Shown: in pieces, positions 46,576-59,324 of the stretch
Position numbering within the stretch: position 1 is the first letter of the stretch
Layout: each line of letters starts with the position of its first letter
Source of the DNA: Conchocele bisecta
Lineage: Eukaryota; Mollusca; Bivalvia; Lucinida; Thyasiridae
DNA: 64,000 nucleotides
Assembly: GCA_029237695.1 (NCBI GenBank)
Contig: CM055266.1
Coordinates: 12,231,805-12,295,804 of the forward strand
Direction: 5' to 3'
Made by a program: the position numbers and the translations under genes
Notes under the pieces: generated by a model
Databases searched by the model: none
What the model saw: the letters and a program-made list of their open reading frames with translations, nothing else
Told to the model about the DNA's origin: nothing

Positions 46576-47311
46576 CTGAAATCACCAAACATATAAATGT
46601 CAATAAGGCCATACAAAAAAGTATTTTGGTTCTCAGACACGGGGTTTGCGGAATGTGATGCAGGAGGGCGGATTTATTTTAAATATTCTTTTTGTTTGAT
46701 ATCGGGCAATATGTTTCTACTGTTCCCCAAATGACCATGAACTAACTGTTTGTAACTGCGATGTAATGTCTGCCTGATGCCGGGAATAATGCATAGGAGT
46801 TGGGAAGTGTTCCTTATAAGTTAAAACTGGCTGGCCATTTCCATATGGGTGACACTATAATAAAAAAAATACTTTTACATGTATACAGACAAGAGCCTTA
46901 GAGACTGAAAGGACCAGTCCAATCTGCACAGTGTATATATGGTGTCTTGGATATAAACTATAATGTGCGTTAGAATTGTGGTGTGTGTTTCACAAACTAA
47001 ATGGAAAACAATACAGGCCTTGATCAGACTGTGCGGATGAGCAGGCTGATCTGGGTCTACACTGGTTGCAAAAGCCACAAGCCACATACTCCAGTCAGAC
47101 ACACGTACACATGCGGCACTGCATCAACATCCACAAAACTATTTAATATTTACAAAATCTATTACACATCATTATACATTTGCCGCCACAATAAATCACA
47201 TTTATCGGCCTGTTAGAAAACCACCTGCTGTTTTACATACACCTTTCTCTTTCCGATTAGATCGGAAAGTAATAAATCAATTTATATCAAGCAGTTTATA
47301 TGAATAACATT

Positions 47312-47412
47312 GTGATTGTGTTCACAGCTCAGCCAGTGATTGTTGTACGTATATTGGTCCAGGACCCATGTACGTACAACAATCTCTGGCTGAGCTGTGA
47401 ACACAATCATAA
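47312..47412. repeat. Palindrome (GTTCACAGCTCAGCCAG)
   Basis: Arms of ~45 bp containing GTGTTCACAGCTCAGCCAG and its complement, with a short GGACC loop. Confidence 0.8.
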
Positions 47413-47518
47413 CAGTGGGATATATTGATCGATTGATTGATTGATTGATCGTTTTGTTTAGGAGCCCTAAGTAAAGTGAATATGTTCAACATCCTAGCAA
47501 CAGCTACTGTCATATAGA

Positions 47519-47916
47519 CAAGGTGCATGATCACGTGGTTACAACAACAACAACGTCGCCCACTCCAAAGTAAGTATTATTTGATATTTTCCTTAATATG
47601 GAACGGATTTTTATGAAATATGGCGCAGCAAACACGTCTTCATGAGCTGCAATTGGTCGTCCAGTGAGTTGGCACATACTTATGTAGTTTTTACGAAGAA
47701 TCGATTTCCGTGTCGGTAGACACGGAAATCGATTCTTCGCAAAAACGACAGAAGTTTGGGCGAAAATACAAAGACCCCCAAATGCAGCTTAACAAGACGC
47801 GTTGCATATTAATCCATTGCATATTAATCCGTTGCATATTAAGGAAAATATCAAATAATACTTACTTTGGAGTGGGCGACTTTGTTGTTGTTGTAACCAC
47901 GTGATCATGCACCTTG
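47519..47916. mobile_element. 398 bp foldback inserted in a SINE-like repeat
   Basis: Inverted ends CAAGGTGCATGATCACGTGG and complement extend ~80 bp. The centre has a perfect GAAGAATCGATTTCCGTGTC hairpin. SINE modules resume on the far side after an ATAG duplication. Confidence 0.8.
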
Positions 47917-48143
47917 ATAGAGACAGGACCTCGGTTGCAAGTCTCATCTGAGAGACAAATGGAATGGAAACACTATAAAGTATTTGTCTGCCTAAGGCAG
48001 GGATTGTATACGCAACCTTCATATTAATTGGTTAACATGCTCCATTCTCTTACACATAAGTTCATTGCCCAAGGAAATATGTAGAGAATTGACCTGTATC
48101 TTAGGCGAAAATCCCAGAATATTGAGGTTGTAGTCTAATGCCT

Positions 48144-48380
48144 TAACTCTTTGCATGCTGGGAAACTTGTGGGCTATAAATAGTTCAAAACTAGCAGACA
48201 AAAATTCATCATATTTTCTTGTATTTCTCCCCGTAAATATCATGAATATGTCTTGGAATTTCATTAGAATTGAGTCCTGAGTCTAATGAAATTTCAAGAC
48301 ATATTTACAAAGAGAAATAAAACATATACTCCTTAAATTCGTTTGGCGGATATTTTCGCCGCTAGCATGCAAAGAGTTAA
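48144..48380. repeat. TTAACTCTTTGCATGC-family MITE
   Basis: Complete ends. The central palindrome is shortened to TTGAGTCCTGAGTC. Confidence 0.88.
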
Positions 48381-48456
48381 CCACTGAACTGTACCAGCCA
48401 GCTTTAAATTTAATATATTTCCATAAGCCATTAAAATTGTTAAAACATTCATACAA

Positions 48457-48930
48457 ACAAGAAATGCGTCTGTCGAACGCGGATGCCACCTGCAGCATAT
48501 TTGAGAAACTGTGACAAAGTGGTTAACCGAAAAGTGTGACGGACGGACGGACGGATGGACGGACGGACGGACGGAAGGACGTTCTTACATTAGGGTACTT
48601 ATGTGGCTTATCACATGTTAAATATTAGCCACATAAAACGATTTTTGTGTGCCCGGATGGACGGACGGACGGACGGACGGACGGACGGACAGACGGACGT
48701 TCTTACGGTACTATACTTATGTGGCTTATCACATGTTAAATATTAGCCACATAAAAGGATTTTTAGCCACATAAAAGGATTTTTAGGTGGCTAATTGTAA
48801 CCAACCCTATCCTTTACTAAGTCCATAACCCTGTGGGGCTAGCCACATAAGTATAGTACCGTCAGCGCGGACAGACGGACGGTCCAAACACTATATGCCA
48901 CCCGTTTCTTCGAAACCCGGTGCCATAAAA
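48457..48930. repeat. GGAC-bearing element with an internal insertion
   Basis: Same ends as 17421-17622, with two GGAC runs (48539-48580 and 48655-48695). Between and after them are CTTATGTGGCTTATCACATG modules repeated in direct and inverted form. Confidence 0.8.
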
Positions 48931-49237
48931 ATCAATTTGTTAAACGTAATGTAGGTAAAACATTACCATCAGCAACATACCTGTATTAACATACAGCTGT
49001 CTTTGATACATAAAACATTACCGTGTACAGGTGAGATCAAACAATTTAGGGTAGGTACGCTTTGTTCACCTGACATTCACTGACATACAAGGGTAAAATT
49101 GTAAGTAAATTGGTTTATACCGAGTTACACCTGGCTATCGAGGTTGATCTAACGACACACGCAACAAGCACGTATAGTTGTAAGTCTTGACTGAATCGGA
49201 CCTCACCAGTGTAAAAACAACAAAGACAGTGATACTT

Positions 49238-49485
49238 TAACCCTTAGACCGCTACACACAACAATTGTCGTCTGCTCTTTCTTTTATATCTTGCCTTATT
49301 TCTCAATAAAAACATGGTTTGACAGCACTTCAGAATCATTTCCAATGGAAATGATTCTGAAGTGCTGTCAAAGCATGCTGTAAATTATTCTAAAGTGCTG
49401 TCAAAGCATGTTTTTGATGATAAAAATGGAAAATACAAAATAAACAGCCGACGACAAAAAATTAAGATAGCGGTGTAAGGGTTAA
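49238..49485. repeat. TTAA-flanked MITE (TTAACCCTTAGACCG family)
   Basis: Complete, with a centre GAATCATTTCCAATGGAAAT palindrome. Confidence 0.85.
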
Positions 49486-49854
49486 AAGGTGAAAGTGGAA
49501 TGGTTTAACATCCCAGCAACACCTCCTGTCATTTAGAGCGGGGCAACGTTTGAAGTCTCATCTGAAACACCAGTATAGGTTGGTGCTACTGGTGGCCGCA
49601 GTAGTCATGAATACTAATATTTCACAAATGGCCATTTTGCCTATTGAAAATTTCAGAAATTATTTGAAAATGTACTGTTTTACATATATCCCATATAGTT
49701 GTTCATATACATAGTTCAATAACCTGATTAATAGTAAGCGCCTGCAATATCATCCATTACAAACAGTGCAGATTCAGAACAGCCGGGTCATAATGATCCG
49801 TCATATCAGGATCTACATTGTTTTGGGACATTTTCTCTTGCTTTTTACAAGAAT

Positions 49855-50012
49855 AACAAGAAATGCGTCTGTCGAACGCGGATGCCACCTGCAGCATATT
49901 TGAGAAACTGTGACAAAGTGGTTAACCGAAAAGTGTAACGGACGGACGGACGGACAGATGGACGGTCCAAACACTATATGCCACACGTTTCTTCGAAACC
50001 TGGTGGCATAAA
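49855..50012. repeat. GGAC-bearing element, short copy
   Basis: Same ends as 17421-17622, with only about four GGAC units. Confidence 0.85.
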
Positions 50013-50097
50013 AAGAACACTGTGGTTGTCAGAGGGAAATGCAATAGTTTTTAACAACGCTGAAATAATTCATGGCAGCAAATTCTATATTCTAACC

Positions 50098-50330
50098 AGT
50101 TCACCCCTAAGTAACTGGAATGGATTTTTACATGTTCATTTCCAGACCAATCCAATGGTCACAAAATGATTAAGTCCACTTATGAAAAGGGGGTGTTTTT
50201 GTTCTCAAAAATGTAAAAATTACTTGCAAAAAGTGCAGATCCTGACGAGACGGCTCGACACGAGCTGGCTCATCTGGATCTACACTATTTGCCAATACCA
50301 CTATACAGGCCTGTGGTGTTGACAGGTTAA
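50098..50330 (-). repeat. TTAA MITE, TTAACCCTTTCAACACC family, inverted
   Basis: Ends TTCACCCCTAAGTAACTGG and GGTGTTGACAGGTTAA. Confidence 0.82.
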
Positions 50331-50514
50331 CCCATTTCATTTTTTCTGTTTTCTTCATTTGCCAATGAAAGTATACTGTTACCACTCATTGGAACCGTCT
50401 CGGCGAAGCAGTATTGTTACATGATTTCCGTTGTTTGCAAACATATAGCATGTGCTGTTTGCATATGGCTTTTGAGGCAATGCTCATTCCAGGGCCGCGC
50501 GTAGACCAAGTGCC

Positions 50515-50585
50515 TTCATGACGTCACTACGCTGAAGTGCCTTCATGACGTCAATACTTCATGACGTTCATGACGTTCTGACGAA
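50515..50585. promoter_or_regulatory. Cluster of CRE-like TGACGTCA motifs
   Basis: Two full TGACGTCA palindromes and two TGACGTT half-variants within ~70 bp, partly from a duplicated TGCCTTCATGACGTCA unit. They lie in the long CELSR upstream intron. The motif is the ATF/CREB consensus; function is inferred only. Confidence 0.35.
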
Positions 50586-50699
50586 GCCCCGGAATATGAA
50601 TACCGAAAATGATCTGCGTGAATGGGACGATTTATAAAAGTACTGAAAATACTGAATATAATGCTCAAATTACATCAGTTTTTTGTTGGAAATGTAACA

Positions 50700-50820
50700 A
50701 TAACGTTTGATCATGTCCAGCCGTGTGCAAACATTTGATGTGGCCTTGGGTTCAAACAGTTCCCTCGGGCCACAGCAAACGTTTGCACACGGCTGGACAT
50801 GATCAAACCTTATATTGACA
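50700..50820. repeat. Palindrome around GATCATGTCCAGCC
   Basis: Arms of ~40 bp (GATCATGTCCAGCCGTGTGC and complement) with a ~35 nt asymmetric loop. Confidence 0.8.
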
Positions 50821-51919
50821 ATTGTTGGTACCTGACTTTCCCATGAATGGGAACTATGGTAAGTCAAGTATGAAATGTGGATATATTTTACACGATTAAC
50901 GTGATAAAGCAGAAATGAAATGCAAATTATAACAATTTACTGTAGTTTATGAAGGTATATGCTTTCAAATTCTTAATTGCAGAATGTCTAACTCCAGGAT
51001 TCTAATTGCCGCTTTTAACTGCTAATTGTACATAACAATTTGTAATCTGTTAATGTACAAGGATAGTTTACAAAACGTGCACAAGTATAGTTTACAAATC
51101 TAGTTAATAATGTAAGTAGTTATATCGGCCCTTGCATCCAATATATTGGAAATTCCCGCTTTGGGGCCCGTTAAAATGTGTTTGTTTGGTGGATCTTTAC
51201 AGATTAAGTGGTGAAAATTATGTTCATTCACTGCGTACATCAAGGGATCCATAAATTCACACCAGCACCGCTCAAAACATATTTTTTTCAATGACTTTTT
51301 ACTTTTGCAAAACCAAGTTTCATTAACCCTTACTATGCTCAATTTATTTTATAATTTTCTAATCAAAAACATTTTTTCACAACACTTATTATTTCCATTG
51401 ACTTTAGAATCATTTCCAATGGAAATAATTATAAAGTGCCGTCAAACCATGTTTTTATTAAGATAGCAGATAAAATATAAAACAACAGCAGTTTCCTGCA
51501 TTCTAGGGGTTAAGAACTTATACAATGTTTTATATGGACCTACAATAGTTTAATGCCGATCAATGGTCAATGCAGACAGATGGGAAAACCAAACTCATTG
51601 TACAAACAAAATAAAATTTGCAATGGCCGAATTATGGTCAATTCACGCTGCTATAAATTGACACACACCTTTCACCCATAATAATATGCTGAGGCTGTAC
51701 ACTTTTTCATACAAACTTAAGTGCCGCGGCCCGCATGTTGCATTCGACAAAGCTTTGATAGTATACTGAAAAACTTTAACCAAAAACTTTAACCCGGATG
51801 CATGTACATATTACGTATGTACATATTACGTATGTACGCCAATGTGTCGACTACTATATCGTGCTGTCCGCAAGCTGGCGTGACAAAAATTAAAATAATT
51901 CTCTTAATTATGCATGTAT

Positions 51920-53130
51920 GTATATGTTGTTACCACTCATTTGAACCGTCTCGCCGAGACGGTTCAAATGAGTGGTCACAACAAATACTTTCGAATAGAA
52001 ATAAGAAAAATTTCAAGTTGTCCATTCTCCATATAGGGAGATATTCAGCGTGAAATTGGTTAAACAAGAGCCAATAAACCAATATCTCTGTCAAGGTACA
52101 TCATTGCCGGGGCAGGTGTCAAGCATTATGACCATGACAGCCCCAAATTGAACAAGATTGCCGGTTATCTACCCCAATTGTCCATTTACGGCGAGATAAT
52201 TGCCGATGTCTGCTTTAAATGCTCAGCAATTTACAATAGTCTGGCACCCCAAAATTATACCCAGGGTACATTATAGCTGGCTGACTTAATAAAGTATATA
52301 ATGGGTATGTCTAAACTAATGTAGCCTTATGTTAGTTAATACATACACAGTAGAAAAAATATTTACCAAGCAAATGTTATATTAATCCACTTCATGCTGA
52401 ATATACAATTTTTTTCTCAAGGAAATAACTGATTATTTTGCTTATTTTTCATCAAACGTATATGTTATTACCACTCAGTTGAACCGTCTCGTCGAGACGG
52501 TTCAAATGAGTGGTAACAACATATACTTTCATTGAGAAAAAAATAAAATCAAAAAAAATGTTGGTGACCTTAATAGCATCTGTGAATCAATCAGTATGCA
52601 ACATGAAATGTGTTAAGAGTGTGAATTTCTTAACTCCTAATGAGAAAATTTGGTAACACTGTTGTGAAGAATTACGCCAAAATATAATTACTACATATAC
52701 ACCTTGAATTTAGGTCATGTGATCAGTAAGCTTTCTGACTGTGTAATTAAATTTAAAATTTAAGAAATACGATGCTTCTTGCAATCAAATCATCAAACAA
52801 TGTGAGTCTGGAGTTAGCATTGTGAACAACGTTACTTGAAGGTTTTATGCCTGTTTCATATATCTCACCTTCCCACACCAGCCACTTTCACAGGTCATTA
52901 AATCTGTTGTCATTTACAGATGGTATCAGAATCTTTTCCCACAGACCACAAACTTAATAACTTGAAGGATTTTACTATTATTTCCATCCAAAAAATTGAA
53001 TGTACATAAATCTCATTAGTTTGTTTATTCTCCTTGAAGGTATACATTGTTGCCACTCATTTGAACCGTCTTGTTGAGACGGTTCAAACGAGTGGTAACA
53101 ACATATGCTTTTGAGATGAAATAAAGAAAA
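51920..53130. repeat. Three CCACTCATTTGAACCG palindromes at ~550 bp spacing
   Basis: Copies at 51920-52012, 52445-52545 and 53030-53130. Each has near-perfect TTTGAACCGTCTC arms. The sequence between is unassigned AT-rich DNA. Confidence 0.85.
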
Positions 53131-53633
53131 TAGGGATTTTTTCTCATAAAAGTTTCATTCTATTATTATCATGAACTCTGAATTTGTAGTTTTCGTTGCA
53201 AGAATACGGCAAAACATACATGTAAAGCCAGGAGATTATCTGGCGTTCTAGCTTTGGCATTTTCATTAGCATAATTACAGTTTTGACGAGAGCAAAATAA
53301 TAATTATATTTTGTCCATTATCACTGAACGGTCAAGTTATTCAAACACAGCGACATGAAGCATCTCGTCCAGCCATTGTTGGACAGTGACATTGTAAATT
53401 TACTACAGGTACCCGGACCGACAATACGACAAGTTAACAATTTGGCCAAGCAGAGTCCGTCATGTGTATGAATATAATGAACAGGCAGTGGGGTTAATTT
53501 AATCCGAAAGTCACTAAATTGACACCATCCATCTAAATCACGACTTCATTTACATACACGGCAGTGGGAAAGTTTACTTGGGTAAAGGTCAGTTTGGTCT
53601 CAATAATGAATTTGTGTTCTCGCTTTGTGTCAT

Positions 53634-53876
53634 TTAACTCTTTCAACACCATAGGCCTGTATAGTGGTATTGGCAAACAGTGTAGATCCAGATGAGCTGG
53701 CTCATGACGTCAGGATCTGCACTTTTTGCAAGTAACTTTCTTTCTTCATTTTTTGAGAGCAACAACACCCCCTTTTCATAAATGGGACTAGTCTCAAAAC
53801 CATTGACAATTGGATTGGTTGTATATTAACATATCAAAATCCATTCCAGTTACTTAGAGGTGTGTGAAAGGGTTGA
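53634..53876 (+). repeat. TTAA MITE, TTAACCCTTTCAACACC family
   Basis: Ends TTAACTCTTTCAACACC and GTGTGAAAGGGTTGAA. The GAGCCGTCTC half of the inner hairpin is deleted. Confidence 0.83.
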
Positions 53877-53894
53877 ACAGTGAGTTTCGCTTAA

Positions 53895-54180
53895 GCCGGT
53901 GCTACAGAGTGGCCTGCGGTTCTCTTACCAGGCGAATTGCAATTCCTGGAGCGCAGGATTGCAATTCGCGTTCCCATTAATTGCAATTGGACCGCAATCG
54001 GACCGCAATCGGACTGCAATCATGTGACCGCGGTCCAAAGAGTTGGTTGCGGAATTGCAATACTTATAGCGCAGTTCGCGCTGCGCTCCGCTTTTAATTG
54101 CAATTTACGCTCCTGTTTGTTTCTGTAAACTGCGAAAGAATGACCGCTTTACGTTGCGCTCTGCGGTAAACCAGCGGACC
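53895..54180. repeat. GAATTGCAAT-rich repeat
   Basis: Contains GGCGAATTGCAATTCCTGGA and repeated GGACCGCAATC. Related to the right-hand portions of the elements ending at 60655 and 62990. Confidence 0.65.
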
Positions 54181-54199
54181 GCTCTGCTTAACCAATGCG

Positions 54200-54935
54200 G
54201 CAATAAAATCGAAATAGTTGACAAACGTATCCGTGTTTCAATCCAAAATTTTATCCCATCTATCTAATTCAAAGTGACTACCCTAGAAAGAAAGTCAGCG
54301 GTATTTGTGATCTGTTTTTTTGGTGCGCAATATAAATCGGCGGGTTATTGCGAGACAAACAGTGAAACATTGACCTTGACAATTTCTTGGACAAAACAAA
54401 ATGTCGTCACTCACTCACTGCCGTTCCGAATATCAAGAACACATTAATAGACACCACCATGCTGACAATATATTTATTTTCATATATCAAATAAATGATA
54501 CTGTGTGGTCTACGGTATAATATAGCAAAACAAAGCATCAATTTTGCGTTTTGTTTACTTTTTCGTCGGTATCAAATTACGTTTTCCTATTATGTTGACA
54601 TTATTTCGATGCGATCCTATAGTCGACATGACAATTTCTGAGATCAATACAACTTTTCATAATGTCTTTCAATTTCAAGCTGCAAGGAGACTGTGAATTG
54701 CATATTAACCATAATAACATGGTGAACATATTGATAATAATTTAAAAGAAAAGCATATTTTAATTTTCGAAACCTGATCATAAAAATTTAAAATATTAAA
54801 AATTTATTTTGGAATTAGATTTATATTACTGCAAACGTTCTGTTTCTAGCTGTTGATTTCTATTGCCCCGATTCAAATTTTGTGAAGATAATATTTATTC
54901 CGGTGATAGCCATTTATTTAAAATAAAACGGTTTA
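54200..54935. other. Unassigned AT-rich intron sequence
   Basis: I see no exon, RNA gene or clear repeat. Confidence 0.4.
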
Positions 54936-54942
54936 CTTGTGT

Positions 54943-55045
54943 CACAGAGTGAGAAAGATAAATTAAACGGCCCGGAATCGAACCAGGGACCTCATGTTTA
55001 CCGTACCATGCCCATGACTCTACCGAGCAAGCTAACAAGGCACAG
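54943..55045 (-). repeat. tRNA-derived SINE, copy 1
   Basis: The minus strand reads a D-arm-like TAGCTTGCTCGGTAGAGTC, then a T-arm-like GGTTCGATTCCGGGCC, followed by ATCTTTCTCACTCTGTGACA. The acceptor stem does not pair, so it is a SINE head and not a tRNA gene. Confidence 0.65.
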
Positions 55046-55538
55046 ATCATACACACTTCATCCCCATGGTCAGTTGCGTACTGTGACATTCTTCTCCGCC
55101 AAATTGAAATTCGTCCTCGAATTCTATGTTTAATTTTTGTCTCCGAATTCCATATGTTTGGGTACAATTTGGGAGTATTTATCAGTCGCGGTCCTTTGTT
55201 GGGCAACAGAATACTCAATTATCGTCCGTACCCAGAGTTCCGGTGCTCCATAGGTTTTTCCTGCAGAGTACCGAATCGGATCTCATTCGCGCTTTAGCTG
55301 TTAATTGTGACATATTTTTCTGTACTTATTACACAGAAATGAATAAGTATAATACTGACATTTCTTTCAATTGAAAAATACAGAAAATATGTCGCAATTA
55401 ACAGTTGAAGTGCAAATCAGATGTGATTTGGTACTTTGCAGGGGAAACCTACGGAGAGCACCATTATAAACTCTCGGTACGGACGATGCGGGAGTATTCT
55501 GCAGAGTTACTTCCCGCAACTACGTTGGGCGCTAAATG

Positions 55539-55635
55539 TCACAGGGTGAGAAAGATGTGCACCAGCCCGGAATCGAACCGGGGATCTCTGGTTTTACCAC
55601 ACCATCGCTCTACCTGCTGAGCAAACCGGGGCACA
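55539..55635 (-). repeat. tRNA-derived SINE, copy 2
   Basis: The minus strand reads TTTGCTCAGCAGGTAGAGCG (A-box) and CCCCGGTTCGATTCCGGGC (B-box and T-arm), then ATCTTTCTCACCCTGTGACA. It shares the post-tRNA tail with the copy at 54943, in the same orientation. Confidence 0.68.
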
Positions 55636-55639
55636 AATA

Positions 55640-56690
55640 TCACACTTATTCACCATAGTGATCACTTCATTCATCAACAAAAATTCACAAGCTAGAAGTT
55701 TATGCCAAATTATTACAGTCAACGTCGCAGATTATGCTCTTGGCGACATTAGCGGACACAAATTTGTCCATCAATTTGATCAAATAAACAACAACGGAAT
55801 CTGACAGATAACACTACGACGGCGCATGGAAACATCATTATTCTGGTACTTGGAATCAAAATGGTGGATATTAAGATCAATATGTGAGGCGCTGGCGGAA
55901 CCTTTAACATTTTTTATCACGATAGCAGCTACAGGGATTGTTGGACGCATTTATTTAGAGAAACAAGAGATTACAATGGATTGGATAATATACTAAGTGA
56001 CATTTTGTTCTAACGTACACCAACATAGAGGATTAAATTTGCGACAATGTTGGATTCTGGATTTTGTGGACAGGTGACAGAAATCGGAGCTGGATAAGAA
56101 CGACAGACGTGATTCTGAATATGCGTGCTTGGTCTGTGGTTTATCTTCCAGATCATGTCATGCATGTTTTAATTTCACGTCATGTCAAAGCAGCACTATT
56201 GAATATAATGAATAACTTTAATATTCTACACCAGAATTAAAGTTCATTCATGTCTGATGTGTAACTGATAAATTAAGGTAAGTTACTTGTATATGACAAC
56301 TTTTGCCTCACCACGATAGAGGAGGGGGCATTTAGTGTTACCCTTGACCTTGTCCGTTCTTCCGTCTGTCACCAACCTAGTAACTCGAAAAACTTTTAAA
56401 CCGTAATAGCTACATACCTGAAACTTGGTACATGTATGTTTGATTCGACCCCATAGTCATGGATTATCTCCCCCTTTTCAAGTTAGAATTTTCCAATTTT
56501 GTCTTGTAGCTCGTAAAACTTTTAAACCCTAATAGCTACACACCTGAAACTTGGTATGTCCTTATGATGAGTAGATTTGCAAAGTTTATTTTCATTCGAC
56601 CCCCGAGTCATGGATTATCTCCCTCTTTTTGAATTAGAATTTGAAAACTTTGCCTTGTAACTCGTAAAACAGGGCGGAGCTAGCGTTAAA
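55640..56690. other. Unassigned; diverged ~150 bp direct repeat
   Basis: Around 56390-56670 the segment AACTCGTAAAACTTTTAAAC with CTACATACCTGAAACTTGGT recurs twice at ~130 bp spacing. The rest is unassigned. Confidence 0.45.
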
Positions 56691-56695
56691 GGTAC

Positions 56696-57203
56696 ATGCC
56701 CACTCAGTAGGCACAAAATGTTCTTTATGTCAGAGACATCATCGGAGACATTTTCTGGCCAGATAAACAATCATTTACCATTAGTCCATTACCCACGTAT
56801 TGTTTGGCATTATTATACATTTTATATCAGAAGAAAATTTCCACATTGATATCAGGGACGATAACCGTGTTTCCTTAAAATGTTAACGGACATTACTATT
56901 TATTCTCTGTATTTATTTTTTAGATGTGCAATGATCATACTTTATAATCTGTCAATTTTTTTTTTCAGTTGATGCATTTAATTTAATAGTATAAATAAAT
57001 ATAAAATATCATGCCCCATTTGCACATGAAAATACCTATACCACCACGCGTCACTATCAGTAAAATAAATATTACCAAATGATTATATCTGTAGCGGGCA
57101 CTCGTAATGTTTATATTAAAGTAGTGGAATAGTGACAATTATACACTTATTTAATTCCCATAAAGAGCATTTTTTAGCCTACTGAGTGGGCTTGCACCTT
57201 TAA
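56696..57203. repeat. ~508 bp TTAA element, uninterrupted
   Basis: Ends TTAAAGGTACATGCCCACTC and GAGTGGGCTTGCACCTTTAA. It serves as the empty-site reference for the split copy at 41321-42820. Confidence 0.9.
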
Positions 57204-57219
57204 AAAGGGGTTGGACAAT

Positions 57220-58041
57220 TGTTGTCGCGACCGCCTGCGGACAGTGCGATATAGTCTGCACATTGACGTCCATCTGTAGTACCGAGCCTGCTTGCGGAAA
57301 GCGAGACTTAGTGATCACAATGACGTCCCTGTGCGTCAGTCCGTCCGAAATCGGTGTATGTTTTTAAATACCATATCCTAAGTCACATTGACTTGAAACA
57401 TCAAATGCTTATTAGTCATAATCCATATATTCATTCTGTCTCCCACTCATGCGGCCCCTGTGCCCCAAGGTCAAGGTCAAATGACTTTGAAATTTTTGTT
57501 AATGTTTTTGCATACCTTATATCTCCACAACACTTACCCAGATTTGCTTCAAACTTCAGATAATTCTTTATTATCATCCATATTTTCATATTATAGCCCA
57601 CGCATGCGACCCACATGCCCAAGATCAAGGTCAAATGACTTTCAAATTTGCATTAAAGCTTTTACATACGTTAATTCAAACTTCAAATAAATATACTCGG
57701 ACACCATCAAATGCCTCGGTGGGCTCAACATGCGGGCCATGGCCATCTGATTTTTATCTACCGTAGGTTAAAGTTTTTAAGAACACTATATCTGAGAAAC
57801 AGCTTCGCCAATTCACTCGAAGCTTCACATGTGTGTTTTATCATTCTCCATATTTTCATTCTTATGCTCAACTCTGCAACCCCTGTGCCCAATATCAAGG
57901 TAAAATTACTTTCAAATTTACCTCAAAGTTTTTGACATGCCTGCATGTGGACAGTGCGATATAGTTGTCACATTGGCCTACATACATACGTACGTACATC
58001 CGTCCGGTTAAATAAATTTTTTTGATTTAAGGTTAAAGTTT
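57220..58041. repeat. Degenerate direct repeats of the GACCTTGGG family
   Basis: Several diverged ~150 bp copies with AAGGTCAAGGTCAAATGACTT and CCATATTTTCATTCT, related to the satellite at 2100-5460. Continued at 58939-59310. Confidence 0.75.
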
Positions 58042-58938
58042 TTAAAGGTACATGCCCACTCAGTAGGCACAAACTGTTCTTTATAGCAATTAAATAAGTG
58101 TATAATTGTGTCGCTATTCCACCAGTTCTAAAAATTATGTGTGCCCGCTATCCATATATAATCATTTAGTAATATTTATTTTACTGATAATGACTAAGCA
58201 GTGGTATCAAGCTATTTTCATAATTCAAATGAGGCATGATATTTTTATGCCACCGGGTTTCGAAGAAAGAAACGGGTGGCATATAGTGTTTGGACCGTCC
58301 GTCCGTCTGTCCGTCCCGTCACACTTTTCGGTTAACCACTTTGTGCACAGTTTCTCAAATATGCTGCAGGTGGCATCCGCGTTCGACAGACGCATTTCTT
58401 GTTTTTAATCATTTATGCTAATTAAAGGTACATACCCACTCGGTAGGCACAACAATTAAAGTTATGTGTATTCTCAGTTATTTGTGGGAATTAAATAAGT
58501 GTATAATTTTGTCACTATTCCACCAGTTCTAAAACATTACGAGTGCCCGTTATATGGATATAATCATTTAGTAATGTTTATTTCACTGATAGTGACACGC
58601 GGTGATATCAGGCTATTTTCATAGGCAAATGGGGCATGATATTTTTTAATTACTTATACTAATTAAATGTGTTTCCCTGAAAAAATAATGTTTTCGACAG
58701 ATTATAAAGTATGATCATTGCACATCAAAAAATAAATAGTAATGTCTTGGTAACATTTTAAGGAAACACGGTTATCGCCCCTGATAGCAGTGTGGAAATT
58801 TACGTCTGATATGTATAATAATGCCAATAAATATGTGATATAAATGGTGAATTAATGTTTATTTTGCCAGAAAATGTCTCAGATGATGTCTGATATAAAG
58901 AACATTTTTGTGCCTACTGAGTGGGCATGTACCTTTAA
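58042..58938. repeat. Compound of two ~508 bp elements with a GGAC element
   Basis: A left fragment (58042-58431) is interrupted by the GGAC-type element at 58243-58403 and is followed directly by a complete copy at 58432-58938. Confidence 0.8.
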
Positions 58939-59324
58939 GAACACTATATCTCTGAAACCGCTTCACCAATTCACTCGAAACTTCACATACGGTGTATTTG
59001 TCACCCACATTTTCATTATTATTTATATGTGCCCAATGTCACGGTCAAATTACTTTGAAATTTCCCCTTAAAGTTTTTGTTGGGCCCGCTTGCAGACAGA
59101 GCGATATAGTTGGCACATTGGTGTGCATTCAGGATAAAGTTTTTGGTTAAAGTGTTTTTTAGTTAAAGTTTTTGGGTATACTATCAAAGCCTCGGCGGGT
59201 GCGGCATGTTTTTACGTCAACGGGCTAAAGCTTTGTTGCAATAAAAAAAATTGTTTGTACTATCAAATGCCTCGGCGGGCACGACATGCAGGCCATGGCC
59301 ATCTAGTTATTATGGCATGCGATT

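Noticed and set aside
51100..51342. 80-codon minus-strand ORF (MSIVRVNETWFCKSKKSL...)
   Set aside because: Non-repetitive at a glance but no recognisable family, no splice signals fitting CELSR phase, and no neighbours. Possibly a fragment of an old element; not supported as a gene.
54895..55635. Possible tRNA genes on the minus strand
   Set aside because: D-arm and T-arm boxes are present, but acceptor stems do not pair and both copies share the same post-tRNA tail; treated as SINEs.
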